Positions 1 through 7,612 of a stretch of 35,362 nucleotides of DNA are shown here, one piece after another. Position 1 is the first letter of the stretch. The number at the start of each line of letters is the position of its first letter. Origin of the DNA: Bacteroidales bacterium (GTDB lineage Bacteria; Bacteroidota; Bacteroidia; Bacteroidales; UBA932); contig JAFPGC010000004.1 of assembly GCA_017423025.1 (NCBI GenBank), forward strand, positions 1 to 35,362, read 5' to 3'. The position numbers and the translations under genes are program-made. A model generated the notes under the pieces. It made no database searches. It was not told where the DNA came from and saw only the letters and a list, made by a program, of their open reading frames with translations.

Positions 1-115
1 AAAACGTAAGAACCTGTGTTCATATCGGAAGGGTATCTTCCGCAAAGTTAAGTTCAAATCGTTGCGCGCTCAAAAACCTTGCAACTTTCTAACTTACAAT
101 ATTTTCAAAGAACTA
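1..115. other. Non-coding left edge with small hairpin
   Basis: No gene is visible in this AT-rich stretch. The only structure I see is a 6-bp inverted repeat, CGGAAG (26-31) and CTTCCG (37-42) with a 5-base loop. It is not followed by a T tract on either strand, so it is not a convincing terminator. The function is unknown and the stretch may belong to a feature beyond the window edge. Confidence 0.4.
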
Positions 116-421
116 TTATGAATTTTTAGTGGACAGCAATGTTATCTCATCTTTATCTAACTGGTAGAGGCCAGAAGGCAAATCATCTTGGATTACCTCT
201 CGCTCATAATAATCCATATCCTCATCCACTAAGACTTTTTTATAATAATTCTGCTCGTCTTGTTCAATTCTACCAGTAAAACATTGGGGAATCTCAAAAG
301 ACTCGCCATCATTTACTTCTATATGATAAGCTTCCAGGCCTTGCTGTCCTAAAAGTTCTTCCTCATTGGTATCATTATAGTCAAGACCATAATCTTCGCA
401 AATACTTTCAATGGTTGGCAT
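116..421 (-). CDS. Small acidic hypothetical protein
   Basis: An open frame of 101 codons, rich in Asp and Glu, with no signal peptide, membrane segment or motif I recognise. An upstream in-frame Met exists at 436, but that codon lies inside a perfect -7 box (TATGTTTG, minus strand, 430-437). The start at 421 (MPTIESICEDYG) is therefore preferred, with a nearly leaderless mRNA. It is isolated: no co-directional neighbour is visible, and an AT-rich gap separates it from the FtsK remnant. Small acidic proteins can be inhibitors, immunity proteins or DNA mimics, but nothing here shows that. The codon and base composition differs from the GC-rich genes that follow, which suggests acquired DNA. 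Confidence 0.6.
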   Translation of the reverse strand: MPTIESICEDYGLDYNDTNEEELLGQQGLEAYHIEVNDGESFEIPQCFTGRIEQDEQNYYKKVLVDEDMDYYEREVIQDDLPSGLYQLDKDEITLLSTKNS

Positions 422-429
422 TATTAATA

Positions 430-437
430 CAAACATA
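430..437 (-). promoter_or_regulatory. -7 box TATGTTTG for the 116-421 gene
   Basis: A perfect match to the Bacteroidetes TAnnTTTG -7 element on the minus strand, ending 8 bases before the chosen ATG. A TTG lies about 22 bases further upstream, slightly further away than usual. Confidence 0.55.
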
Positions 438-644
438 ACAATATTAATTAAAAGTTAAACAATTTACAATATTTCTCTTGCTATTCACGCACAAGCCTCT
501 GCATCTGGGAGGTCGTTATTCATTCCTCTGATACATAATAATGTTCCGTATTCTGAACACCATCAAAATCAAGAAAGATTATCTTCTTCATGAATCACAC
601 TCCTTTTGTAATATGCTGTCTATTATTGTAAATAGTAATTTAAA

Positions 645-1091
645 ATTCCCCCACGATTCTGGATTGACCCCAAGGCGAAGGATGCCAACATGGAAGAGAT
701 ATCGGCCAGGCTGGAAGGCCTATGCGAGGAAATGGAACGCCGCCTGCAGGCGGAAGTTAAGCACCCCTATATCGTGGTATTTATTGACGAATATGCCGAC
801 CTTAGCGTGTCTCGCAAGATAAAGACCTCCGTCATCCGCTTGGCGCAACGGGGACGTAATGCTGGTATCCACCTTGTGCTAGCAACACAGCGGCCGACAG
901 TGGACGTGATTTCCGGATTAATCAAGGCTAACTTCCCTACACGTATTGCATTCCGCGTGGCTTGCCGTATTGACTCAACAACCATTCTGGACCAGCCCGG
1001 AGCGGAGAAACTCATCGGCAGCGGAGATTTGCTCTACGCCTGTGGGGTTGAGCTGGAAAGGCTTCAAGCAGGATATATAGATCAGTCGTAG
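645..1091 (+). pseudogene. Truncated FtsK/SpoIIIE DNA translocase remnant
   Basis: The frame reads [15 protein letters not shown], then EEMERRL, a Walker B strand [12 protein letters not shown], the segment [18 protein letters not shown], and [19 protein letters not shown] with GSGDLLY. These are the second half of the FtsK motor domain in the right order. The Walker A (P-loop) half is absent: the frame is closed by a TAA at 636-638. The C-terminus stops at GYIDQS, short of the usual tail and the gamma DNA-recognition domain. An intact FtsK is over 700 residues; only about 145 codons remain. An ATG at 690 could start a 133-residue product, but without a P-loop it cannot be an ATPase. It is most likely a relic of a duplicated or mobile-element FtsK gene. 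Confidence 0.75.
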
Positions 1092-1201
1092 TTCTCATCA
1101 AAAGACCAGACCTCCGGTCCTTTTACTTGTACGATTTCTTAAATCCTGCCACTTTTTGGCAAGAAGATTATATTTCTTTGCATAGTGAAACAAGAACGAG
1201 T

Positions 1202-2842
1202 ATGAGCAAGACGATTATCGAAAGAATGTGCAGCATCGCAGAGAAGATGCGCCCGGACGAAGACTCCAGCCAGATGGCCATTGGCCGGATGTCGCTGGCT
1301 ATGACCGACATTCGCTCGCTGGCAAAGACTCTTGACATGAGCGCCATGCAGGTGGTTATCCTGACCGCCATCGTGCGGCGTTCCTCCCGCTATCGCATTG
1401 AAGGAAGCGATGTGGCGGATACCCTCGGTCTGGACTATCTGAAGTTCCTCACCTACAACGACGAAATGGAGGGGCTCAGGAAGAGGGGCTATCTGCGCAT
1501 CGACAAGGACGGTGACATCGTCATTCCGAAATCGGTGCTGAACTGTTTGAAGAACAACTCCCCCGTGAAGCCGCTTCCTACGACCGGCCTGAGCTCCGAG
1601 GAACTGCTCACCCGTATCGACCACGCCCTGGACCTGCGCGACGAAGACCAGTGCACGACGGACGAACTGATCGAGGATCTTAACTCGCTGATGGAGCAGA
1701 ATCCCACCACCAGCGTTTCCCGCGGTATCCGGAAGATCCAGAAAAAGATTCCCTGGCTGGAGAACGTGGTTCTTTACGGCCTGGTTTACCGCTACTACTT
1801 CGAGGACGACGACATGGTGGGCTGGCACGACCTGGACGACTACGTGAGCGAGGACGAGTTGAACCGCTTGAAATCCCGCTACCGCCGGGAAATCCTCAGC
1901 CTCCAGCAGGAAGGCGTCATTGAGTATACCGGCCGAAACGGGCTTATCGACAAAGATTTCTTCCGCATCACCAACGAGTACAAGGAGGAAATCTTTGAAG
2001 ACGTGGGCGGAGTGCGCAAGAAGGAGAAGACCGTTTCCGCTTCCAGGAAGCTGGACGCATCAGGCATCGGCCCCAAAGAGCTCTTCTACAATATGGCCGA
2101 AGGACGCCAGGTGGCGCAGCTGAAGGAGCTGATGAGCGAGAAGCGCTTCGGCGAGATACGTGAGAAGATGAAAGCCAAGGGCCTCCGGACTGGCTTCACC
2201 TGCCTTTTCTACGGCTCCCCTGGCACCGGTAAAACGGAGACCGTTTATCAGATTGCGCGCGAATGCGGACGCGACCTTTACATCGTAGACGTGTCCCAGG
2301 TGAAGAGCTGCTGGGTTGGTGAGAGCGAGAAGAACATCAAGGACGTCTTCGACAAGTATCGGCAGGCAGTACGCGGAGAGGGCCCTGTTCCCATCCTTCT
2401 GTTCAACGAAGCCGATGCCATCTTCGGCATCCGTCAGGAAGGTGCCGAGCGGGCTGTAGACAAGATGGAGAACTCCATCCAAAACATCATCCTGCAGGAG
2501 ATGGAGGACCTGGATGGAATCCTGATCGCAACGACCAACCTGACCACCAACCTGGACAAGGCATTCGAGCGGCGGTTCCTGTACAAGGTTCGCTTTGACA
2601 AGCCCGGCATGGAGGCTCGCGTTTCCATCTGGCGGTCCATGATTCCTGAGCTGTCCGAAGCGGAGGCAACGCAGCTGGCGACGGAGTTCGAGTTCTCTGG
2701 CGGCCAGATCGAGAATGTGGCGCGAAAGCGCGAGGTGAGCTCCATCATCGGCCTTTCCGAGCCATCCTTTGAGCAGGTGCATGAGTTCTGCACTGAGGAG
2801 GGCATCTGCGGCAGCCCCGAGCGGCGACGGATAGGCTTCTAG
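1202..2842 (+). CDS. AAA+ ATPase with large N-terminal region
   Basis: A 546-residue protein from the ATG at 1202; a further in-frame TTG at 1127 precedes a likely promoter region and is not favoured. Residues ~1-310 are helical and unrecognised, with winged-helix-like stretches. The C-terminal half is one AAA+ module: Walker A GSPGTGKT at 338-345, Walker B ending LLFNEAD with N402, E403 and D405, sensor 1 IATTN at 442-446, and an arginine-finger-like AFERRF after it. The NEAD form of Walker B is unusual compared with DExD but typical of one bacterial AAA subgroup. It precedes a WYL regulator and a DEDDh exonuclease on the same strand, so a role in DNA damage or defence is plausible but inferred. 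The substrate is unknown. Confidence 0.85.
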   Translation: MSKTIIERMCSIAEKMRPDEDSSQMAIGRMSLAMTDIRSLAKTLDMSAMQVVILTAIVRRSSRYRIEGSDVADTLGLDYLKFLTYNDEMEGLRKRGYLRIDKDGDIVIPKSVLNCLKNNSPVKPLPTTGLSSEELLTRIDHALDLRDEDQCTTDELIEDLNSLMEQNPTTSVSRGIRKIQKKIPWLENVVLYGLVYRYYFEDDDMVGWHDLDDYVSEDELNRLKSRYRREILSLQQEGVIEYTGRNGLIDKDFFRITNEYKEEIFEDVGGVRKKEKTVSASRKLDASGIGPKELFYNMAEGRQVAQLKELMSEKRFGEIREKMKAKGLRTGFTCLFYGSPGTGKTETVYQIARECGRDLYIVDVSQVKSCWVGESEKNIKDVFDKYRQAVRGEGPVPILLFNEADAIFGIRQEGAERAVDKMENSIQNIILQEMEDLDGILIATTNLTTNLDKAFERRFLYKVRFDKPGMEARVSIWRSMIPELSEAEATQLATEFEFSGGQIENVARKREVSSIIGLSEPSFEQVHEFCTEEGICGSPERRRIGF

Positions 2843-2847
2843 GCTGC

Positions 2848-2878
2848 TTGTTTTTGGCAGTATTTATGATTATCTTTG
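2848..2878 (+). promoter_or_regulatory. Promoter of the WYL-exonuclease pair
   Basis: TTG at 2848-2850, 20 bases, then TATCTTTG at 2871-2878: a good Bacteroidetes -33/-7 pair ending 21 bases before the ATG at 2900. It gives the regulator and exonuclease their own promoter just after the AAA+ gene. Confidence 0.7.
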
Positions 2879-2899
2879 CGATATCCAAACCTTTAGAAT

Positions 2900-3799
2900 A
2901 TGGCAAAATCCTACTTTAACCGCTATGTGTGGCTGATTGATACCATTCAGCGGCACGGGCACATCACCCGGGTGGAACTGAGCCGTCTGTGGGAGAATTC
3001 TCCCCTGAACGAGACTGGTGAAGAGCTCTATGAGCGCACTTTCCACAATCATCGGCAGGCCATCTTGGACACCTTCGGCATTGAAATCAAGTGCGACCGG
3101 TCACTGGGGTACTACATCTCCAATGAGAGCGACATCGGCAACGAGGGCGTGCGTCAGTGGCTGCTGGAATCGATTCAGATGAACAACATCCTGAACGAGA
3201 CGGCCGACATGCGGGACCGGATTCTGTTCGAGAACGTGCCGTCCAGCTATCAGTGGCTGACAACGCTGGTGAATGCCCTGCGGGAGCGCAAATGCATCCG
3301 GATGACCTACCAGAGCTTCTGGCGGGACGAGCCCGCGACTTTCGTAGCGCATCCGTACTGCCTGAAACTGTTCAAGCAGCGCTGGTATCTGCTGGCGCGG
3401 AGCGACGGGAAACAAACGCCGTTCCTGTATGGATTGGACCGTATCCAGAATGTGGAGGTGCTTTCGAAAAAGGCAAAGGTGCCGGCCTCGTTCAATGCCG
3501 AGGAGTTCTTCGCCGACCACTACGGCATCATCGTCGGCACGGATAATCCGCTGTGCACGGTGGAGCTTCGCGTGGACGCCGATCAGGTGAAATACTTCGA
3601 TTCCCTGCCCCTGCACTGGACACAGAAGAAGGTGGAGGAGACGCCGGAGTACACGGTATACAGCTATCACCTGATTCCTTCGTTCGATTTCCAGCAGGAG
3701 ATTCTGGGACGCGGGGCTTCGGTGGAAGTGCTGATGCCGGACTGGTTCCGGGAGGAGGTGAAGGCCGAGATTGAAGCAATGGTGAAGAAATATGACTGA
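2900..3799 (+). CDS. WYL-domain transcriptional regulator
   Basis: A 299-residue protein. The N-terminus (~1-70) looks like a winged helix-turn-helix, and the centre holds a WYL domain whose signature Trp-Tyr-Leu is at 162-164 (QRWYLLARSDG), followed by a typical FLYGLDRIQNVEVL segment. The C-terminal ~90 residues match a WYL C-terminal extension. WYL domains sense ligands, often nucleic-acid fragments or nucleotides, and regulate DNA-damage and phage-defence genes; that is family knowledge. The gene has its own promoter and overlaps the downstream exonuclease by 8 bases, so the two are translationally coupled. It probably regulates the cluster it sits in, though no operator is identified. 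Confidence 0.9.
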   Translation: MAKSYFNRYVWLIDTIQRHGHITRVELSRLWENSPLNETGEELYERTFHNHRQAILDTFGIEIKCDRSLGYYISNESDIGNEGVRQWLLESIQMNNILNETADMRDRILFENVPSSYQWLTTLVNALRERKCIRMTYQSFWRDEPATFVAHPYCLKLFKQRWYLLARSDGKQTPFLYGLDRIQNVEVLSKKAKVPASFNAEEFFADHYGIIVGTDNPLCTVELRVDADQVKYFDSLPLHWTQKKVEETPEYTVYSYHLIPSFDFQQEILGRGASVEVLMPDWFREEVKAEIEAMVKKYD

Positions 3800-4286
3800 T
3801 TTTGCGGCAATAGACTTTGAGACGGCGAACGAGTGCCCGTCCAGCGTATGCTCGGTAGGGGTGGTGATTGTACGGGATGGCCAGGTGGTGGATTCCTTCT
3901 ATTCGCTTATTCATCCGGAGCCGGAGTATTACCAGTGGTTCTGCATGCAGGTGCACGGGCTTTGCGCCGAGGATACGGAGGATGCGCCGGTGTTCCCCAA
4001 GGTATGGGCCAAGATTGAGCCGCTGATTGAAGGGTTGCCGCTGGTGGCTCACAATGCCAGATTCGACGAAGGATGCCTCAAAGCTGTGCACAAGGTGTAT
4101 CAGATGGATTATCCGGATTACGAGTTCCATGACACCCTGCGGGCTTCACGCCAGCATTTCGGCCATGATCTACCGAACCATCAGTTACAGACAGTAGCAG
4201 CGGCTTGCGGGTTCGATTTGACGCAACATCACCATGCTCTGGCAGATGCAGAGGCGTGTGCGGCGATAGCGGTGAAGATTTTATAG
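3792..4286 (+). CDS. DEDDh 3'-5' exonuclease
   Basis: A 164-residue single-domain protein of the DnaQ/epsilon exonuclease superfamily. Motif I is D8-F-E10 (AAIDFETAN), motif II is the AHNARFD segment with D92, and motif III is the HHALADAEA segment with H147 and D152, giving a complete DEDDh set. Such enzymes use two metal ions to remove 3'-terminal nucleotides from DNA or RNA. With no polymerase or other domain attached, it is probably a repair or nucleic-acid-processing enzyme. It starts 8 bases inside the end of the WYL gene. It is the last chromosomal gene before the integrated element; ~160 bases separate its stop from the left att repeat. Confidence 0.9.
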   Translation: MTDFAAIDFETANECPSSVCSVGVVIVRDGQVVDSFYSLIHPEPEYYQWFCMQVHGLCAEDTEDAPVFPKVWAKIEPLIEGLPLVAHNARFDEGCLKAVHKVYQMDYPDYEFHDTLRASRQHFGHDLPNHQLQTVAAACGFDLTQHHHALADAEACAAIAVKIL

Positions 4287-4391
4287 ATATTTGAATAAAA
4301 AAACAGCCTACAGTCCCCTGGAATGGAGGGTTTGAGTTTGAGGGCGAAAGTGAATGTCCAAATGAATTTGTTTCGGTAATGTTTCGGAAAA

Positions 4392-4443
4392 AATTAGAAA
4401 AGGCCCGTAATTCACTGATTTGCAGCGTCTTACGAGCCTTTTT
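4392..4443 (-). terminator. Displaced terminator of the tRNA-Arg gene
   Basis: Arms at 4401-4410 (AGGCCCGTAA) and 4430-4439 (TTACGAGCCT) form a ten-position stem with one mismatch. On the minus strand it is followed by a run of T residues. It lies just outside the left att repeat and is oriented to stop transcription coming from the tRNA side, so it was probably the original tRNA-Arg terminator before the element inserted. It also has T residues on the plus strand and could act in both directions. Confidence 0.55.
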
Positions 4444-4444
4444 C

Positions 4445-4465
4445 GTACCCCCGCTCGGAATCGAA
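4445..4465. repeat. attL: 21-bp direct repeat
   Basis: An exact 21-base copy, beginning gtacccccgctcgg, of 11297-11317. It reproduces only the last ~20 bases of the tRNA gene, not a full tRNA, as expected for the distal attachment site of an integrase using the tRNA 3' end. Flanking bases differ on both sides. Confidence 0.9.
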
Positions 4466-4499
4466 ATTATTTATATCAGCGAAAACCGTTGTTGCGCCG

Positions 4500-4579
4500 T
4501 GTTATCTATAATGTTTTTAGTAACATATTATTTTACAATATGTTATCTATAAAATTAGACGCTTCTATACTTTAGAAGC
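4500..4579. repeat. Cluster of direct and inverted repeats beside attL
   Basis: This intergenic stretch holds a 12-bp direct repeat TGTTATCTATAA (4500-4511 and 4541-4552), a perfect 9-bp inverted repeat TAACATATT/AATATGTTA (4521-4529 and 4537-4545), and a 7-bp inverted repeat GCTTCTA/TAGAAGC (4561-4567 and 4573-4579). The position between core att site and integrase is where integrase arm sites, Xis sites and integrase operators normally lie. The specific roles are inferred. Confidence 0.6.
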
Positions 4580-4611
4580 ATAATCACCCAACTACAATTA
4601 TCTACATTTAA

Positions 4612-4639
4612 CACGCCAAAAATTTGATATTTTGGCGTG
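4612..4639. repeat. Inverted CACGCCAAAA pair over the integrase promoter
   Basis: A perfect 10-bp inverted repeat: CACGCCAAAA (4612-4621), 8-base spacer, TTTTGGCGTG (4630-4639). It overlaps the region just upstream of the integrase -7 box. The same CACGCCAA word occurs twice more near the right end (11221 and 11232), so it may be an integrase arm-type site as well as an operator. Confidence 0.65.
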
Positions 4640-4654
4640 CATTGGTTATCTTTG
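4624..4654 (+). promoter_or_regulatory. Integrase promoter
   Basis: TTG at 4624-4626 and TATCTTTG at 4647-4654, a perfect -7 box with a 20-base spacer. Transcription would start around 4660, which rules out the upstream TTG at 4632 as the integrase start. The CACGCCAAAA inverted repeat overlaps this promoter. Confidence 0.7.
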
Positions 4655-4670
4655 CATAAACCCAATGCGT

Positions 4671-6014
4671 ATGGCAACTATTTATTATACTCTTTCAAGA
4701 AAGATTGACAAAGTAACCGGACAGAGTCAAGTCTTGGTTCGTTTTGTGGTTGGTAGCCGCATTAACCAGCGTGGCAAAGCTCCAATTTTCGTACAACCGC
4801 AGTTCTGGAACGCAAAAAAACAACTAGCCACAATCCCTCAATACCGTCTAATGAATGACGAGCAAAAGAGGCTTATTGAATACCTAAACGGAGTAAACGA
4901 AACACTCTCAAAGCTAAAGAATATAATATCAAGTGCCTATAATAGTGAAAGTTCCGACAAGCAGACACTACCCCCCGACTGGCTTACTTCTGTAATAACT
5001 TCGTGCTTCTTCCCGGCGCAGGAAGAAAAGCCAGCCCCGGTGACATTATCCCAGGCTTTTGACTATTATTTAGAAACTCACGCTCTATCGGAAATACGCC
5101 AAAGGAATATCCAGGTAGTTTCAAGAAGCCTTGCTAGGTACAAAAAGTTCAAAGGCGCGACACTTGAACTTGATTCGATTACAGCAGAGGTAATGAAAGA
5201 CTTTGAGAATTACCAAAGAGAAGAAGCAAGTATTGTTGCCAAACGGCCAGATTTGCTTAAAGTGTGTCCCGAAAGTCGCTCCATAGATGAACGCGGAGAG
5301 AACACTATTATAGGAAGGATGCGAATTGTACGCGCCGTTCTCAACTGGGCATATAAGGAAGACTTGACTAAGAATATCGAATTTACAAAATACAAGATGC
5401 AATCTTGCATTTATGGAACTCCCTACTACATTAGTATTGACGAGCGAAATAAGATATATCGGATGAATCTTTCCCGCCACCCAGAATTAGCAATACAAAG
5501 AGACATTTTTGTTTTTCAATGCCTAATAGGTTGCCGCGTTTCAGACCTTATCAATCTTACTAAAGATAATCTGATTGGCGGCGCGATTGAGTATATTCCC
5601 ACAAAGACGAAAGATGAAGTTGGCGAAATAGTTCCTACTGTCCGCGTACCACTTAACTCAATCGCAAAAGAGATTGTTGAAAGGTACAAGTCAGATGAAA
5701 GGGCCTCACTCCTGCCATTCATTTCACCTCAAAGATACAATGATTCAATAAAACGAATCTTCTTAGCGGCGAGACTTACGAGAACGGTTACTGTTCTTGA
5801 CCCACTTACACGGAAGGAAACGAAGAAGCCACTAAACGAAATTGCCAGCAGTCACATTGCTCGAAGAACATTCATTGGCAACCTCTACAAGAAAGTCAAA
5901 GACCCCAACCTTATTGGGTCAATGTCGGGTCACTCCGAAGGTTCACGAGCATTTAGTCGCTACCGTAATATAGATGAAGAAATAAAGAAGGAACTTGTTA
6001 AAGAATTAGAGTAA
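4671..6014 (+). CDS. int: Tyrosine recombinase (integrase)
   Basis: A 447-residue phage-type integrase that would recombine the 21-bp core at the tRNA 3' end. The N-terminal part carries an Arm-DNA-binding-like domain (ATIYYTLSRK ... GKAPIFVQPQFW), the middle a SAM-like core-binding domain, and the C-terminal part the catalytic domain. Catalytic residues are visible: R289 (GCRVSDL), H395-x-x-R398 (SSHIARRTF), H421 (SGHSEGS) and nucleophile Y431 (SRYRNID). This is the full R-H-R-H-Y set, so the enzyme should be active. ATG 4671 was chosen because the -7 box ends at 4654; ATG 4665 is also possible. The gene lies nearest attL, transcribed inward, and is followed after 2 bases by the next gene. 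Confidence 0.95.
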   Translation: MATIYYTLSRKIDKVTGQSQVLVRFVVGSRINQRGKAPIFVQPQFWNAKKQLATIPQYRLMNDEQKRLIEYLNGVNETLSKLKNIISSAYNSESSDKQTLPPDWLTSVITSCFFPAQEEKPAPVTLSQAFDYYLETHALSEIRQRNIQVVSRSLARYKKFKGATLELDSITAEVMKDFENYQREEASIVAKRPDLLKVCPESRSIDERGENTIIGRMRIVRAVLNWAYKEDLTKNIEFTKYKMQSCIYGTPYYISIDERNKIYRMNLSRHPELAIQRDIFVFQCLIGCRVSDLINLTKDNLIGGAIEYIPTKTKDEVGEIVPTVRVPLNSIAKEIVERYKSDERASLLPFISPQRYNDSIKRIFLAARLTRTVTVLDPLTRKETKKPLNEIASSHIARRTFIGNLYKKVKDPNLIGSMSGHSEGSRAFSRYRNIDEEIKKELVKELE

Positions 6015-6016
6015 GT

Positions 6017-6703
6017 ATGGCAACAATACAACAAATTAGGGACAAAATACTTAGCGGAGACTACCCAAGCTCCGACTTCTGGAACGACTGTATTGAAAAC
6101 GGAGAGATAGAAAATATACTCTTTGACTTAACACTAGAAAGTATAACAAGTTGGAATGACAATCGAAAGAGAACCCTTCTTGATATGTCAATAGACTTAA
6201 TTAAGAGCTGGTTTCCATTTCGGTACAGGCAATATACACAACTTGGTAGAGGCCCATATCAATACAAGATAAAAAACGGTAAGTTTTTAAGGGATAGTGT
6301 TGGATTAAAAGAACTTGAAACCCCACCTGTGAGATGTCTCATATTGACTAATTACGACAAGGATAGACTTGAAGGCATATTTAACAAATTAGTTGAGAGG
6401 GGGTATATTGATGGAACTAGTAACGATGCACTACCGAACTTTCTAAATATGTTTTATACAAACACTCCGCAGGGCAAAGTTATCTGGATTAAGAAAGGGA
6501 GCAAGAACAATGGCGAGATAAATAAGTATTCATGGCTCATGTTTCTTCGCCTACTTGGAGTAAATGAGAATGAGTGGGAACTATTTACGGCTGAACTATC
6601 AAATATAGAAAAGTGTTCAGATAAAGTTACCAAATTGGCTAAGGCTCCTACCGGTAAGGCGGAAGAAATATATAACGAATTGAAAAACATTTTAGGGGTA
6701 TAG
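6017..6703 (+). CDS. Unknown 228-residue protein following the integrase
   Basis: It starts 2 bases after the integrase stop, so it is cotranscribed. It has no signal peptide, membrane segment or catalytic motif I can name. Residues ~115-185 (LEGIFNKLVERGYIDG, then a Phe-rich stretch, then KVIWIKKGSK, then SWLMFLRLLGV) follow a pattern I associate with uncharacterised proteins encoded near integrases in Bacteroidales mobile elements: a helical part, an 'F/Y-I-D' turn, an 'I-x-W' strand and a final helix. That resemblance is from memory and weak. It could be an element-specific regulator or cargo. The AT-rich composition matches the rest of the element. Confidence 0.75.
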   Translation: MATIQQIRDKILSGDYPSSDFWNDCIENGEIENILFDLTLESITSWNDNRKRTLLDMSIDLIKSWFPFRYRQYTQLGRGPYQYKIKNGKFLRDSVGLKELETPPVRCLILTNYDKDRLEGIFNKLVERGYIDGTSNDALPNFLNMFYTNTPQGKVIWIKKGSKNNGEINKYSWLMFLRLLGVNENEWELFTAELSNIEKCSDKVTKLAKAPTGKAEEIYNELKNILGV

Positions 6704-6804
6704 GGTAAAAAGTAACTACTAAAATATGCAATTTAACTATTTGTAATAGGGTGTGAGTGTTACTCGCGCCCTATTACCGTATAGTATGGGTGTTGTTGTT
6801 TGTA

Positions 6805-6812
6805 TATCTTTG
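6805..6812 (+). promoter_or_regulatory. -7 box upstream of the small HTH operon
   Basis: TATCTTTG, a perfect -7 element, 23 bases before the ATG at 6836. No convincing -33 TTG is seen at the usual spacing. It probably starts the long plus-strand operon of the element, in which genes from 6836 to 10295 follow with small gaps or overlaps. Confidence 0.55.
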
Positions 6813-6835
6813 TTGAGGTTGTTAGAGATAGAACT

Positions 6836-7159
6836 ATGGAACAATTACTCAAAATCTTACAAGATGCTCCAAACATTTCTGTCAATGTTCGTGGGGCTGA
6901 CCTAATTTCATTTGGGCGCGACCTTATCGCTCAGGCACAGCAACAGAAAGAAAACGAGAAGACGGCAGAACCGCAAGACACACTGCTTGATTACAAGGCA
7001 GCACTAGAACTGTTCGGGGTAAGTGGGCAGACTTTGTGGCGGTGGAGGAAGGCTGGTTATATTCACCCAGTCCGCGTGGGTGGGAAACTGAAATACCGCC
7101 GTGCTGACTGTATTGAGATTCTTAACGGAGGAAAACATGGAACGGAAACGCACAACTAA
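6836..7159 (+). CDS. HTH_17/MerR-like DNA-binding protein (Xis-like)
   Basis: A 107-residue protein. The C-terminal half holds a MerR/HTH_17-type helix-turn-helix (LLDYKAALELFGVS-GQTLWRWRKAGYIHPVR, then KYRRADCIEIL), the fold used by excisionases and small regulators of Bacteroidales integrative elements. The N-terminal half is helical and Gln/Glu-rich. The ATG at 6836 is preferred over the in-frame TTG at 6800, which precedes the -7 box. It overlaps the next gene by 23 bases. By family knowledge it is likely a recombination directionality factor or a regulator; the sequence alone does not say which. Confidence 0.8.
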   Translation: MEQLLKILQDAPNISVNVRGADLISFGRDLIAQAQQQKENEKTAEPQDTLLDYKAALELFGVSGQTLWRWRKAGYIHPVRVGGKLKYRRADCIEILNGGKHGTETHN

Positions 7160-7364
7160 AATTGATTTGGTGCGTATGCACCTTGAATCAGGGCGAGCCA
7201 TAACGCCGCTATTAGCATTGCGGATGTATGGCAGTTTCTCCCTTTCAGGTATAGTATGTAAACTCCGTAGCCGTGGCCTCAATATCCGTACAGAACTTGT
7301 TGAAAATGAGGAAACTGGGGCCAGATTCGGCAAATATAGTCTGGTTAAAAAATCAAAATCATAA
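7137..7364 (+). CDS. Small winged-helix protein (HTH_39-like)
   Basis: A 75-residue protein starting at ATG 7137, one of the few starts here with a purine-rich ribosome-binding sequence (ggagga, ending ~5 bases upstream). The body TPLLALRMYGSFSLSGIVCK followed by LRSRGLNI resembles the small winged-helix domain common in phage and prophage genes, where the phrase 'ISPLEAL...YG..RLSARI..LR..G' recurs. It begins inside the 3' end of the previous gene and ends sharing one base with the next (TAATG), so translation is coupled. It is probably DNA-binding; its role in the satellite is unknown. Confidence 0.75.
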   Translation: MERKRTTKIDLVRMHLESGRAITPLLALRMYGSFSLSGIVCKLRSRGLNIRTELVENEETGARFGKYSLVKKSKS

Positions 7365-7612
7365 TGAGAAAAGAGCAAGTAAAGTTTGACAGAGATTGGC
7401 TTAAAGAAGCCCTCAAAATTGAAGACAAGGAGCGCAGGAGTTTACTTCTTTTCACTTGTCTTGGTAAAGTGCTAGCCTCACCACAATACGAAGCTGTAAA
7501 AGGGTTCGCGTGGCCCGAAGTGCAAGAGTTGTTTGACAGAACTTTGATTATTCCGATAACGCCAGGAAAAGATGGATTAATAACATGGAAAAGACAAAGA
7601 CAAAGAGATTAG
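7364..7612 (+). CDS. Small hypothetical protein, 82 residues
   Basis: The ATG overlaps the previous stop by one base and the end overlaps the following gene by 28 bases, so it is an integral part of the operon. The charged helical sequence (FDRDWLKEALKIEDKERRSLLLFTCLGKVL) shows no motif I recognise. Its position before a replication-type gene and a primase suggests a replication accessory or an element regulator, but this is only inferred from context. Confidence 0.65.
   Translation: MRKEQVKFDRDWLKEALKIEDKERRSLLLFTCLGKVLASPQYEAVKGFAWPEVQELFDRTLIIPITPGKDGLITWKRQRQRD

Noticed and set aside
541-822. 93-codon plus-strand frame before the FtsK remnant
   Set aside because: Its second half is an out-of-frame reading of the FtsK fragment (Arg/Trp-rich), and no promoter or family supports it.
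4445-4465. Partial tRNA gene
   Set aside because: Only the last ~20 bases of the tRNA are present; it is an attachment-site copy, not a gene.
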